Shown here: positions 45,156 to 57,200 of the stretch, one piece after another
Layout: the number at the start of each line of letters is the position of its first letter
Position numbering within the stretch: the stretch's first letter is position 1
DNA from: Spongilla lacustris
Lineage: Eukaryota; Porifera; Demospongiae; Spongillida; Spongillidae
Length of the DNA: 64,000 nt
Assembly: GCA_949361645.1 (NCBI GenBank)
Contig: OX442423.1
Location: 2,661,066-2,725,065, forward strand
Reading direction: 5' to 3'
The notes under the pieces: model-generated
Database searches by the model: none
Told to the model about the DNA's origin: nothing
The model's input: the letters and a program-made list of their open reading frames with translations, nothing else
Translations under genes and position numbers: made by a program

Positions 45156-47914
45156 TTAAACAGGCATTTGAAACATATAGTCTTTGTAGTCATTATTATC
45201 CCAGTGTTCTTCACTTGAAGAGCAAAATTGAATTGCCATTAAAATAACACTACCCGGGATTGTACTGAAGGAAAATTGAAATTCTTCTCCTTGGCACCTG
45301 ACAGCTGAAGTGTTATGAATATTTTTCCAATAATCATTGGTCCAGCGAACGACCACCGACCCTGCAGCCGCCTTGCTATCCTTTACAACGACCACTCCAG
45401 AGCAGACTGCTGCACTCAGTGACACCGTCTTCAAGGCAACATTGTGCTTTTCAATTCTTTCTTTAATTGCAGGTAAATGTTGTTCAGCATATACGTAGAT
45501 ATCATCCTCCTGTGGTATTTTAGAAACCACCAATGGTACTGTACATGTGCTTTCTTTCACGGGCTTAAAGAAGAATAATTGGTTAGACTGCTGTGGTACG
45601 CATTTGCAAGACCCTACTTCATAGGATGTTACTGAGTCTATGGCCTGAACAGGGCACTCCAGACCACAGACCATTAGCTGTTTATAATACAAAATAAAAT
45701 ATATCTTTTGCACCTTACCGAAAATCTTACCTCATTTGATGGAGCAGAATACATCTGAATTTATGAATGGATTAGAATTTGTATCATAGTATATACACTG
45801 ACCTTAGGCAATGATTCATTGATATTTTTGATATCAGGAAATTCAGCATGCATTGCATCACAAATGTACACATTGCTTGACAATGTATCATCATCTTTTG
45901 CAGAATTCTCCATCCTGCACAACATGTCATCCTGAAAAATTTACAAATGAAATTTGCATCATAAATTCAGTCTTTCATGCATACAAGCATGTGCATGCAT
46001 TGCTAGTTTGAACATGTATATATGCACAGAATATTATTACAATGATTAATGCCTCTATTGCAGAATATTCCTCATTCATGATTTTAACATTGCAAGGAAT
46101 GTCAGTGTGAAAATTTAAAAAATATCATTGTCTGAAAATTTTAGAATTGGCATATCACATACTATTAGCTTCAAACAGCATACCTTGTTTCCACAGGTAG
46201 TATTTTGTTGCACAAAAGTTTCTGCTTTTGTATTCCCCATCATGTCATGCACAGTCTGAAAAGTGCAGGAAATTTCTCACTCATTTACTCACTTCTTGCA
46301 TGCCATTGCTTGCCGCAATTGAACTTACCCCTTCAAATTTGATGTCAGACTACAAAACATCTGTAGGCACCTGTTAGGTATTGCATGTGATGATTACAAT
46401 AATATGTGCAGTGCTAATACCTTAGGAAGACTTTCTCTTCTTTCAACATTGGTAGCATCCTGAAATGCAAGTTAGTGATAGATTTAATTGGTCTCGCACA
46501 TCCCCAAACACTTATCTGTATCTCCAAGGCCACTGCAGCGCTGCCAGTGATTTCCACCTAACATGCATACATAAACTTTATATTTTGACTCTACACACAT
46601 GCATAATAATGGTTTGCACATGCGAGTTTATTAGTCAATTTGAATTGAGACAACCAACATACCACTGAAGGTATAACATCAACCTGTGCACCATGGCTCT
46701 CTTCAAGCAATGATTCATTGATCCCATCACCAATACAAGCACACAACATGTTGTTGAACAATGTTTCTTCTTCTTGTGCAGAATTCCTCAATATTTCATC
46801 CTGAAAAGTAACAAAATGACATTTCCATCATAGTATATGATGAGTGCAAAGAATGCGCATTCATTGTGAGTTTCAAAATGCATGCACTTATTATTTACAA
46901 TGACATGCATACTAATACCACTAATTCAATAGCAGGATTTTCCTTGTTCATGATTCAAAAATTGTGAGGAATGTCATTCTGTGAATAAAACATAAAATAT
47001 TATACATGACACATATCCTTATAAGAATTGGCATACATGTATCTCCTACCACTAATTATAACTAGCAGACTACATAGAAAGCTCAACTCTCAAGCCAAAT
47101 CTAACAGCATACCTCTTTTACACAGCTAGTATGTTGCTGTACTGAAGTTTCTGCGGTTGTATTCCCCACCATGTCATTCACAGACTGAAAAGTGCATCAA
47201 ATTTCTCAATCATTTCATCAGTCCTTACACACCATTGCTTTCAGCATTTGAACTTACCCATTCAAATTCCATGTCAGAATACGAATCTTCTAAAGGCACC
47301 TGTTAAGTATTGAATGAGATGATTACAATAATGGTTTAAGTGACACGTACAAGTACAAGATATGCGTAGTGCTAATACCTCAAGCAGAGTTTCTCTTCTT
47401 GCAACGTGGGTGGCAACCTGAAATGCAAATCAGTGAGATTTAATTGCATGGCTAAAGATGTCTCATACGTCCCCAAACGCATACCTGTATATAAAGGGCA
47501 GTGACAGTGCTGTCAGTGATTTCCACCTATATAACATGTATACATAAACTTAACAACTATACTGAGTAATAATCTATATAATGCACCCTTGTAACTCTAC
47601 GCATGCGTTACTATGGATTTTGGCATGCGTCTTAAGAGCGTTATTGATACAACCGACGTACCACTGCAGGCATAACATCAACCTGTGTGTCCACTGCACC
47701 ACGGATATCTTCAAGCATCGCCATTGATGAAGGCATTACATTCGTCGTTCCCCGCTGCAATATAACGAACCAACGATGAGACATGTATGCACGGATTTTG
47801 TTATTGTAATTTACTTACCATACACAACAAGCGTTCAAAAGCTCTTTTTAAACCATCAAGTCCTTTTCTCTGCCAAAAAATATCTCCGTCAACATGAATC
47901 CACTGATGCACCAT
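45156..47914 (-). CDS. CBM21-domain protein (PPP1R3-like glycogen-targeting subunit), duplicated exons
   Basis: Fourteen phase-0 exons (minus): 47914-47819, 47754-47662, 47526-47485, 47417-47379, 47299-47258, 47184-47113, 46800-46663, 46557-46516, 46459-46421, 46370-46329, 46255-46184, 45931-45803, 45754-45731, 45677-45156; about 463 codons. Exon 1 starts M-V-H-Q-W-I-H-V-D-G. The last 100 residues match CBM21: C-S-G-V-V-V-V-K, V-V-V-R-W-T-N-D-Y-W-K, F-Q-F-S-F and H-W-D-N-N-D-Y-K-D-Y. In PPP1R3 proteins this domain binds glycogen and targets protein phosphatase 1. No clear R-V-x-F docking motif is seen. Exons 3-7 and 8-12 are duplicates. In the second set exon 10 has TAG (46350-46352) and the exon-8 donor is CAG/ATAAGT. 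Because every exon is phase 0, skipping them keeps frame. Confidence 0.65.
45803..46557 (-). repeat. exon block, second copy (exons 8-12)
   Basis: Exon lengths 42, 39, 42, 72 and 129 bp mirror those of the first copy, and introns align too. Lesions (stop in the 42-bp exon 10, lost donor after exon 8) are confined to this copy. Confidence 0.85.
46663..47526 (-). repeat. exon block, first copy (exons 3-7)
   Basis: Exon lengths 42, 39, 42, 72 and 138 bp. The offset to the second copy is about 960 bp. Intron 6-7 (near 46925-46985) and its counterpart (46060-46115) share a further exon-like relic with stops or lost splice sites. Confidence 0.85.
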
Positions 47915-48096
47915 TGCATAGCAACACGCGCACTCTTGCCAGACTATAGCGTAAATCAGATGAATCACAAATTGATTTTAATATCAATAATATTGCAAAG
48001 GCATTCACCTGCTATAATTTAGGTGTGATGCTAAAAAATGTAACGAAACCAGGAATTCAAAGCTGAAATTTTTTTTCAGGGCCAGAGCCCCCTTAT

Positions 48097-48124
<28 letters not shown>
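48097..48124. repeat. C28 tract
   Basis: Uninterrupted run of 28 C, the longest in the window. Confidence 0.9.
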
Positions 48125-48127
<3 letters not shown>

Positions 48128-48284
48128 CATGGATTATTCTTGTATCCACCTTTGGGCAGAGTGGGGAAAGTGGCCTTTTTAATATATATTTAATAATTGC
48201 TGTGGTTATTTCCTTGCGCCATTAATTGCGACCAGATATCGACCGGAACCGTCTTGGATCTGTCATGGCTTGATTTGATCCTAT

Positions 48285-48377
48285 CCTGAAATGGACCTAG
48301 GACCGTTTCAGGCAGCTCGTTTTGGTCCTGCAGGCTAAAGCAGGCTCTGCCTGAAACGGTCCTAGGACCATTTCAGG
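48285..48377. repeat. short palindrome, arms 31 bp
   Basis: CCTGAAATGGACCTAGGACC at the left pairs with GGTCCTAGGACCATTTCAGG at the right, extended by GTTTCAGGCAG/CTGCCTGAAAC. Further half-copies (AGGTCCTA) follow to 48420. Confidence 0.8.
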
Positions 48378-48540
48378 CTGCCTAATTAGGTCCTACGCTG
48401 CTCATTTATAGGTCCTATACGTCAATATCGTTAAACTGCCAAATAAATTCTAGGAGTGTTGAAGCACGATTGATGATGAACAAATGCACGAAATTGGGTA
48501 TACATAAATAAACACACACACATTTGTGTTCTTGCAAATA

Positions 48541-50149
48541 TTACAAAGCGGAGCAAACACGCCAATACCATTTCCCAGTTTTAGTGGACTCAGAAGCTGG
48601 AATTCCTTCACACCTTTTGCGGTACCATTCAAGGCAACGGTCGCATCGTGCCATCATAGATAATAGAATAAAGGGATTGGAAACGGTAAAGATTACGGGA
48701 TTCATCCGCATTTCGTAATTCCGTAAATTTGTGTTCCTAAGGCAGCGTTGACTGTCTGCTATAGACGATCCTTTGAAGCGCTATTTTGATGACGAGAGAG
48801 GAGTTAGACACTCATAGAATGAAGCTGTCTAAAAAAACAGCCAAAGTCATACATGTACTTGACCCAAGTGCCAATGACCACCGTGATGGCTAGCTAGAAC
48901 AAGCGCGCACGAAAGCTTTGCAGAGAAAGTAGATACAAGCTTTATGCTCTTTAAAACACTTTCTTTGAAGGCCTCCAGTTTTTTACGATTCCCCATTGAT
49001 TTTGTTGTTGTTGGAATTTTCTCTTCCTATTCTTGCGCGATCGACCCAACGAAGCTTGCTAGGCATTTGCTACTGTAACACATACACAACATACAAGAGA
49101 TATTGATCACGCCACTCTATATGTATGTCTGATTCAATATATGCACTCAAATACTCTAGAATCTAAACCACTTTTCTGGGAAAATTACACAAAAGGTACC
49201 CTTTTTGGACATCATAAGCGGACAAATTCCCTATTTACGACGTCAAACCTCTTCATAGAGACCCATAAACATTACAACGCCACACTACCTACTACATACT
49301 CTATATGTGAACTCATAAAATGGATTTACAATGTTGCTAGTGTCCAGGAAAATCACACAGCCACTACCCGATCAGGTTGCAGCTACGATCGCTGTCTGCC
49401 TCAGCTGAGACGTCTGTAAATGAATAGCTATATGCTTTTTGGGTGTCAGAAAGGTTGCTCTCATACAGTAAAAAGTTTAACAAGACTAAGGAATCTCTTT
49501 AAGTAAGGATGCTCAATAGCTCACACGCCCACTACAAGATTCAATGCGAAGCACGGTCATGTAACGGAACGTGACGTCACGTCACGTAAATGTATATACC
49601 GTTTCCAATCCCTTTATTCTATTATCTATGGTGCCATTTTGTCATCTCCCTTCATTAGCCTGCAGCTGCAGTAAACGTCGTACTGTACGTGGCAGTAAGG
49701 TCGTTGTGCCTTCTTTTCTTTAGCCGGAAATGGCTCCATGGTTCCAGACATGAAACATTTAACAAGGTAGGGTCTCAAACAAGCCTGATCATACATGTGT
49801 AATAAATTGCTATGACTTGCTGACAAGCAAATAGATGCTGCAAACGCAATGGCAAATGCTCACAATTGTTAGAATCCATTTGTCTTTGAACTGACTTGAT
49901 TGAAATAAGAGAATCAAAGCATGCAGCAATATGCTGCTCAGTTGACCTCTTGGGTTATAGGTCAGTATGCCCCATGCTATCAAACACAGCTATCTCTCCT
50001 TGAACACATCCAACATTAGCTATTGTTATCCAGTGACTCCCAGATACATTCAAAATTTGGACAAACCTTCCTCTTTCCTTTTGGAATTGCATGTTCTTAG
50101 CTAACAAAGTGTTCTGAAGTCCACCAATGGCGCTATGTTTGGCCTTCAA
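48541..50149 (-). pseudogene. Ulp1-like protease with C-terminal zinc finger, split by a transposon
   Basis: Minus strand 50149-49631 encodes the end of a C48 protease. His is in S-H-W-I-T-I (codons 50030-50035), Asp in V-F-D-S-M-G (49979-49981), the Cys region in N-N-C followed by A-F-A-I-A-F-A-A near 49862, then R-P-Y-L-V-K-C and Y-C-S-C-R. A frame change sits at the Cys. The frame is cut by the 976-bp element at 48655-49630. Beyond it (48654-48541) it resumes in register with M-A-R-C-D-R-C-L-E-W-Y-R-K-R-C ... W-R-V-C-S-A-L and a TAA, a PHD-like finger. The domain pair resembles what I recall of Ginger1 transposons, so this may be another remnant of that kind. Confidence 0.6.
48655..49630. 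mobile_element. TIR element, family 7T, copy 2 (976 bp)
   Basis: Inverted ends CATAGATAATAGAATAAAGG continue to GATTGGAAACGGTA on both sides without mismatch. GTGCCAT is duplicated at 48648-48654 and 49631-49637. The inner right end has GTGACGTCACGTCACG. No transposase is recognisable. Confidence 0.9.
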
Positions 50150-50229
50150 TAGTGTGGCAAGTAAGTACTACGTTACAATAGTTACTATAGCCATTTTCCT
50201 TCCATGATGGTCCTCATCATTGAAGCTAG

Positions 50230-51198
50230 TAACAGATGGTATCTAATAATAATGGCTTGTTTCAATAGGTAAATGATAAGGAGAAAATGATCGTTACATT
50301 GGTTTAGCTATTGTTTCATGCACTATGCTATTTCGAACCATGCAGTTCTTTCATTTACGCGGGTAGATGTGCAAAACCATTATTTTCTCTTATTATACAT
50401 GTGGTTGGAGCGTGCATGGCATTAATTTAATGATACAACTGTATAGCTTAGTAACAGTTTTCCACCTAGTACGCAACAGGGGCTGGTTTCATATATGTAT
50501 AATTGATATGGAAATGAGAAGAAAAAAATAGTCCCCCCTCCATAGTACAGTGCAGTGTATTAAATGGTGCAGGCCTACCTGATTAATAAATTGTGACACT
50601 GCTCATGTTTACAAACCAGGGGGTGAGTAGGGTAGGGAGTGGTAAATCCTGACCCTCCCTGGCTTTGATGGAATAGTTTTTATTATACCCACAACGCACC
50701 ACAAAATTTCTTGCATGACTTTCTCATCTTTCAGTGAAGCTTCACTGCATGTGATCATGTTCAACATCAATCTTCATTGATACACAGCGGTTGTGAGGCT
50801 GAATGCTTAGCACCTTCCATATTATTCATTTGGTTTAAGAACTGATGGAACATGTAGGCAGTATGCATAACTTTAATTTAAATGAATGATTGTTGCCTAA
50901 AAACAATGCAGCAGTTCACGCACATATACATGCACCCACTAATATATATTTAAAACATATATAATATTATTAATACACTTATTGGCACACCTGTTTCCTG
51001 ATAATGAAATAGGTGCGATGGGCCCAATGAACACAATAATGGCTACATGATACCATGCATGCATGTTGTGTGTGGATTCTGTTCACTGAGTAGTTTTAAC
51101 TGCCAGTTGCGCAGAATTCATTTGACAAACTTTACAGGATGATATCTAAATATACGACGAAGTGTATAACCATACATATTGATCTCATTTTGCCTACC
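50230..51198. other. no gene seen
   Basis: Intergenic AT-rich DNA. The stretch at 50170-50230 may hold a further decayed piece of the Ulp1 domain on the minus strand (S-F-N-D-E-D). Confidence 0.4.
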
Positions 51199-51462
51199 AA
51201 GAAGAAGAAGAAGAAGAAGAAGAAGAAGGAGGAGGAGGAGGAGGAGGAGGAGGAGGAGGAGGAGGAGGAGGAGGAGGAGGAGGAGGAGGAGGAGGAGGAG
51301 GAGGAGGAGGAGGAGGAGGAGGAGGAGGAGGAGGAGGAGGAGGAGGAGGAGGAGGAGGAGGAGGAGGAGGAGGAGGAGGAGGAGGAGGAGGAGGAGGAGG
51401 AGGAGGAGGAGGAGGAGGAGGAGGAGGAGGAGGAGGAGGAGGAGGAGGAGGAGGAGGAGAAG
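51199..51462. repeat. (GAA)n-(GGA)n triplet repeat
   Basis: About 9 GAA triplets followed by about 75 uninterrupted GAG/GGA triplets: a 260-bp pure purine strand. All open frames through it (poly-E, poly-R, poly-S, poly-L) are artefacts. Confidence 0.95.
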
Positions 51463-51794
51463 AACGAGAAATACGGTGGGACTGGGTACGAGTTTAAACA
51501 AACATCTCCACAACCACGCGGTTTTATGACATCAAACAAACGCGAAAATGCTCGTTTTGGACTGCTTGTTTGACGATGACAAAGTGCTAAGCTATCCGTT
51601 ATAAGCGGGTCCCGTTTTTTAATGACATTCATAATCGGGGTCAAATCCTATATGAGAGTTACTCTCGATAATCGTAATCCAATCAGTCCAATATACTGAA
51701 TTCAGCCTTCACTTTACAGTGCTGAGCTGTGGCTTAACGGAGGAGTTGTCTCGTGCTTTTGGTACACTTATCTATACTATATGCCGGGTCCGAG

Positions 51795-52818
51795 ATGAAG
51801 TTCTTTCATCTCCTCTATCTGGTGTCGTTATCGAAAGGTAAGCTGTTTATTTAGGTCGCCTACATGTAGTGCTATATATGGCTTGATAGAAGAAGGGAGG
51901 GAGGCCAGGGGGAGGGAGAGAAGGGAGCCGTCAGGGAGGGAGAAGGAAGAAGTGGAGAGAGGAGAGAATGGGAGGGATAGGAAGGGACTGTATACAGGAT
52001 TGTGCGCTAGAGGCTATTTTTACCCTAGATCTATGCACACAAGGAGGCTTGTCTAAGATAGCCATTCGGATCAAATTTCGGATATTTTATCTGGTTGACC
52101 ATATAACAAGTTTAGGACCTCCACCCAACTCATATCATCAGTTCATTATCAAATTACAAGTTTAGACTCGCCTGATCAAAGAAATGTCAGCCTGGGAAGT
52201 CACCACAGCATTAAATAATCAGTCCTGGAAAGAATGTTTGTTCATTCAGTAAATTAAACAACTTTCTCGGCAGCAGCTGATGAAGGAATTAACAGTAAAG
52301 CAGCTATGTCAAGTGCAACACATTTACTGACAGTGAAATACGGCCAAACTGCGAATAGAGATCTCCTTCCTAATAACTTCAAGGTAGCATGTAGCATTCC
52401 ACTGCTAGCGTTCTGCATCGTTTATCTTTGGTGGAAGATCAAAGAGAAAGTTAATTTGGCACCTGTGGTAACTATATAAACTATCTGTGCACCATGTCAG
52501 TCCCATGCCTTCAAAATCCAAATGCAGCGCACAAATAGCTATATCACAAGTGTGTCAGTGTTAAATTTTAAATGCAAATTACCATCTCACTAAATGCCCA
52601 TTCTCATTGGATGACTAGGTGCAAACATTTACATCACGGGCTCAGTTGGTGTCCAGTTTTCTATTTATCAGCTGAGGGGAGGGGCCAGCACATCAGTGGA
52701 TGGGATCCAGGTTACCTATGACTTTGACATCCATCCCTGCAATGGAAGCATCATCTGGGGGAACTATGAGCACAATGCTATATCAAGGTGGACTCCTACC
52801 AGCTCAGGCAACACACCT
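51795..52818 (+). CDS. 5' two exons of a secreted or membrane protein, family unknown
   Basis: Exon 1 (51795-51837) encodes a signal peptide-like start M-K-F-F-H-L-L-Y-L-V-S-L-S-K and ends at TCGAAAG/GTAAGC. Exon 2 (52619-52818, acceptor TGACTAG/GT, donor CACCT/GTACGT) joins in phase and encodes N-I-Y-I-T-G-S-V-G-V-Q-F-S-I-Y ... Y-D-F-D-I-H-P-C-N-G-S-I-I-W-G-N-Y. The single Cys and N-G-S site fit an extracellular protein; I do not recognise the domain. The next intron begins with a GT-rich microsatellite. Later exons were not found before element C at 54.1 kb, so they lie further away or are lost. Confidence 0.5.
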
Positions 52819-52819
52819 G

Positions 52820-53000
52820 TACGTGTGTATGTGTGTGTATGTGTGTGGTGTGTATGTGTGCATGTGTGCATGTGTGTACGTTGGAATGTGTGTATGTGTG
52901 TACGTGTGAATGTGTGTATGTGTGTATGTGTGAATGTGTGTAAGTGTGTATTTGTGAATGTGTGTAAGTGTGTACGTGTGTGCATGTATGTGTACAGAGT
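52820..53000. repeat. degenerate (GT)n with GTGTAT/GTGTAC variants
   Basis: Microsatellite starting at the donor of exon 2 of the secreted-protein gene. Confidence 0.85.
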
Positions 53001-53989
53001 CGAAAATAACATCTCCATATTGCAATTGTCTGGGCATTTGTCCAGTCAAAGGAACATTTGACTGGACATTTTGTTAAAATGGGCGGTCAAAGTATTACTG
53101 TGCAACTATCCCAGGCTATAACCACATTACCTACTAGCAAAGCAGAGTGGTAGATTCAAGCGGTAGATTGTAGGGAAAAGCAAAAACAACATTACGTAAC
53201 CACTAAGCCATAATCACAGCTGAAGCGGTTTTTGGTTGTTTTAAAATCGCCTACTTTATCGCACCTGGTGGGTCCGTGTATATTTAGGCCAATTCCTAAA
53301 TTTTTGATTCCATATTATCCGCAATCACCAAAGCAAGGTTTATGACGCAATTGAGCACGCGTCCTCAATTTTATGGAATCAAAAAATAACGAGAAGTAGA
53401 TGGGAACGTGACGTGAACTCCATAGAACGCGACCCCGAACCGGAGCTAGAACGGACGGTACTGGTAGTACAGCTGGCCCCTCCCCCTGTGTATTATTTTA
53501 TTCTTGCAACTGCACTAATACATGTATAGAGACGCGATAGTTAACGCTAAGCTTACTACATTGCCCGCCACGGACTGAACCTGTGTACGTGTGCTCGCGT
53601 AAGGTACGGCTGCTAGTTTTGCTATTTGCCTGCAGACACACCCCCCCCCCCCCCCCCCCCGCCATTTGTGATACATGTACATTACTTAATACCCCATGCA
53701 TGCTTTAATGATGTACATGTGCCGCTTTCCTGTTACATTAAACGAGTTCAATCATTGAGTCCATGTTCATGTTATTACACATAATTGCTGTGTGTGTACA
53801 TATGTCTGTCTGTGCAGATGTTAGTAAATTAGTGCAGTTGCATTCAATAAGGCACTCAACATGCATGTATGTAGCTATGTATTCCTCCCTAGCTCCCTCC
53901 CTGCCTTTCTCTTCATATATATGAACAGAAGTGTGGTACTGACATATCTAAGTCAGAGTACTGTATCTAGTTGCCATGGTAACTGTATG
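53001..53989. other. intron or intergenic; small palindrome and C20 tract
   Basis: TTTTTGATTCCAT (53297-53309) and ATGGAATCAAAAAAT (53373-53387) are inverted. C20 lies at 53641-53660. No exon can be supported. Confidence 0.45.
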
Positions 53990-54115
53990 TGTGTATGTAT
54001 GTATGTATTGATGTGTATGTATGTATGTATGTATGTATGTATGTATGTATGTATGTATGTATGTATGTATGTATGTATGTATGTATGTATGTATGTATGT
54101 ATGTATGTATGTATG
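53990..54115. repeat. (GTAT)n microsatellite, left of element C
   Basis: About 29 tetranucleotide units. The same repeat resumes at 58511 on the other side of element C, so the retrotransposon inserted into it. Confidence 0.95.
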
Positions 54116-54233
54116 TGTTATGTTCTAAGAGAGCTCTCACAAAGACGCCATGACTATTACAAAAAGAGCATAATGCAATGGCAATGCGCATGCGCGTACG
54201 GATATGCATATACATATACAATAAGATACTACA
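54116..54233 (-). repeat. 3' LTR of element C
   Basis: 118 bp, identical by eye to 58393-58510; carries the GCGCATGCGC palindrome at 54186-54195. Confidence 0.95.
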
Positions 54234-54260
54234 GTTTCCTCCCCCCTAAAATTCAGACAT

Positions 54261-57200
54261 TCAGAGCTCTTCAATGAGGCGCCGCGGAGGCCTTGATGGC
54301 CTAGTAGAGTGTCTCCTAGGTGGTGACATGTGGCTCTCCTGAGTTGTGCCAGTGGTATCAGTTTCCGGCCCACCAATGCCTCTGGTGCCAGTGGTACCAG
54401 CTTCTGGTCTGCCAATGTCTCTAGTCTTCTCAACAGTCCTTCCTAGGCTAGATCTTGGCTGTGAATCAGACCCAGGTGGACCAGTTGTTGTAACATCTGT
54501 CGTTTCCTGTTGTGCTGCTCTTGGCTGAGTATTTCCTTGCAATGGTGTCAGTGGCTTCCTTGTTGTACATGGATCAAACTGCTCTGTGACATCTGTAGTC
54601 TCTTGTGGTACATCAGGGAAGTCCTGTACCAATGATTCAGACCGACTCAGTAAATGATCAACATGTACTTTCCTCTGTGAGCCCCCTTGAGTGCTGACAG
54701 TGTAGTGCAAAGGACCAACTGTTGACAGTATGGTACCTGGCATCCACTTGTAGGGAGCATTTGGTCGGAAATCTCTGATCCACACAAGTGCACCTGGAAT
54801 AAACAATCGTGGGACAGGTAGTCCTTCCTGTGGTTGCAACTGCTCTCTAACCCTCTCACTCATACAAGGTAAGACGAACGACAGTCGGGTACGAAGAGCA
54901 CGTCCAAATACAATTTGAGCTGGTGATCTCCCAGTGGTGGAATGAGGAACATTGCGGTATGTACGCAAAAATTCAGACAAGGAAACCCCAACTCATACGT
55001 CCCAATTCTGCTTTGACAGCCACTGTTTGACATTCTTCACCATGTTCTCAGCTAGTCCATTCGTTGATGGATGATAAGGAGCTGATCGTCTGTGGAGAAC
55101 GCCGTTATGTGCCAAGTACTCAGAAAATTCTTTTGATGTGAATTGTGGACCATTGTCGGAGACCAGAATTCGAGGAAAACCATGTGTTGCAAAGATGTCC
55201 TGCATCACTTCAATGGTATACTGAGCAGTCGTGGACGACATGACTCTAACTTCAGGCCATTTGCTATAAGCATCTACCATCACCAAAAAATGTCTCTTAT
55301 TCCATTCCCCAAAATCCACATGGACCCGATCCCATGGTGCACTTGGATACTGCCAAGGATGACGTGGTGCTAACTCCGGCATCGATGCTACCCTTTTGCA
55401 TTGATCGCAAGAAGCCGCCAAGTCTTCTATATCTTTGTCTAACTCAGGCCACCATATATAGCTTCTTGCTAGTGCTTTCATTCTACTGATACCTATGTGA
55501 CCTTGGTGTAATTCTTCAAGCAGTTTATGGCGCAAAGATTTGGGTATAATCACCCGCTGACCCCACAGCAAACAATCATCCTGACAGCTCAACTCATTCT
55601 GTCTCCTGAAATATGGCTTGTAACTTTCTGCCAGAGATGAAGGCCATTTACCATGACGAACAAATTGAAGTACAGTTGACAAGTCCTTGTCTGTTCTAGT
55701 GCCCTTAGCAATATCTGTAGCAGTCACTGGTAGTGAAGACACGTCCATAGCTAAGATGTCATTGCCCTTGGCTACTGTTGCCTGAGCTGGCAACCGTGAC
55801 ATACAGTCGGCACACACATTTTCTGACCCTGGAATATACTCAATTTTATACTGATATGCCCCTAATATTATTGCCCATCTCTGCATACGTGCTGCAGCTA
55901 GTGTCGGAATGCCTTTGTCATGTCCAAAATTGGTGCACAATGGTTTATGGTCTGTAACCAATACAAACTCTCTGCCGTAAACATACTGATGAAACTTTTT
56001 TACAGCAAAAACAATGGCTAGTGCCTCCCGTTCTATTTGGGCATACTTCATTTCTGCCTGTGACAATGTTCTAGAAGCATAAGCAATAGGTTTTTCTTGA
56101 CCTCCTATAACGTGCACTAAACAAGCACCAACACCATATGATGAAGCGTCACAGTAAACCTTTACCGGCTTTTCAACATCATAGTGCACTAAAGTAACGA
56201 CCTCACACACCAACCTCTTAGCTTCTTTAAAGGCTTTCTCATGGCAAGCAGTCCATCCCCATTTTTCATCCTTCTTGAGCAACTGATATAAGGGGTGAAG
56301 CACACTAGACAACGCTGGCAAGAACCTTGCATTATAAGTCATCAAACCCAAAAAGGATTTTAATTCCGACTTGTTTCGCGGAACTGTAGCATTCTGAATT
56401 CCTTCTACTCTCTCCTTGGTTGGTCTAATTCCTTCTGATGAGACGTTGTGACCCAGAAATTCCAGCGATTCTTGGAAAAATCTGCACTTTGGCAGATTCA
56501 CACGTAACCCATACTGCTGAAGACGTTGAAAAACAGCACGCAAATTCTGTTCATGCTGTTGCCTTGTTTTTCCGGTCACCAATATATCGTCCATGTAGTA
56601 GACGACCTTCTTGCAGCCTTGCAACACCAGTGACATAGCCTTCTGCCACATGGCAGGGGCGGTAGCTATTCCAAATGGTAAGCGGCAGTAGCGGAATAAC
56701 CCCAAATGTGTGTTGATCGTAAGAAGTGGTCTATGACTTTCAAGCACTTCCATCTGTTTATACGCTCGAGCCAGATCTATCTTTGAGAAGGATTCCCCTC
56801 CTGCTAAGGTGGAGAACATTTCGTCCACAGTAGGTAACGGAAAGGTCTTAGGACAGAGATGTGGATTAATAGTCATTTTGAAATCAGCACATATTCGAAT
56901 ATTGCCATCCTTCTTTCTTGCTATGACAATAGGGGCTGCCCAGTCACTCCTTTCCACTGGCTCCAGCTCTCCCTCCTTGACTTGTTGCCTTATCATCTCT
57001 TCCACCTGTTCCCTTAATGCAAATGGCACTGGTCTGTACTTGCAAAACACCGGGACTGTGCCCTCTTTCAGTTGAATCTCAGCCTTGGTTCCTTTCAATA
57101 GCCCCAACTTTTCATCCATTACATCCGGGAACTCGTTCAACAAGTTTACACTGTGGATAGCATGTATCCTGGAACTATCTGCTTTGTTACTCCTTAGCAT

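Noticed and set aside
46510..46515. AT-AC (U12) intron after exon 8 of the CBM21 gene
   Set aside because: The donor reads ATAAGT rather than the ATATCCTT consensus and the matching acceptor is a normal AG, so a GT to AT loss is likelier.
51132..51644. Long open frames (poly-Ser, poly-Leu, poly-Glu, poly-Arg) through the triplet repeat
   Set aside because: A stop-free triplet repeat is open in all frames on both strands; no codon pattern or flanking gene supports translation.
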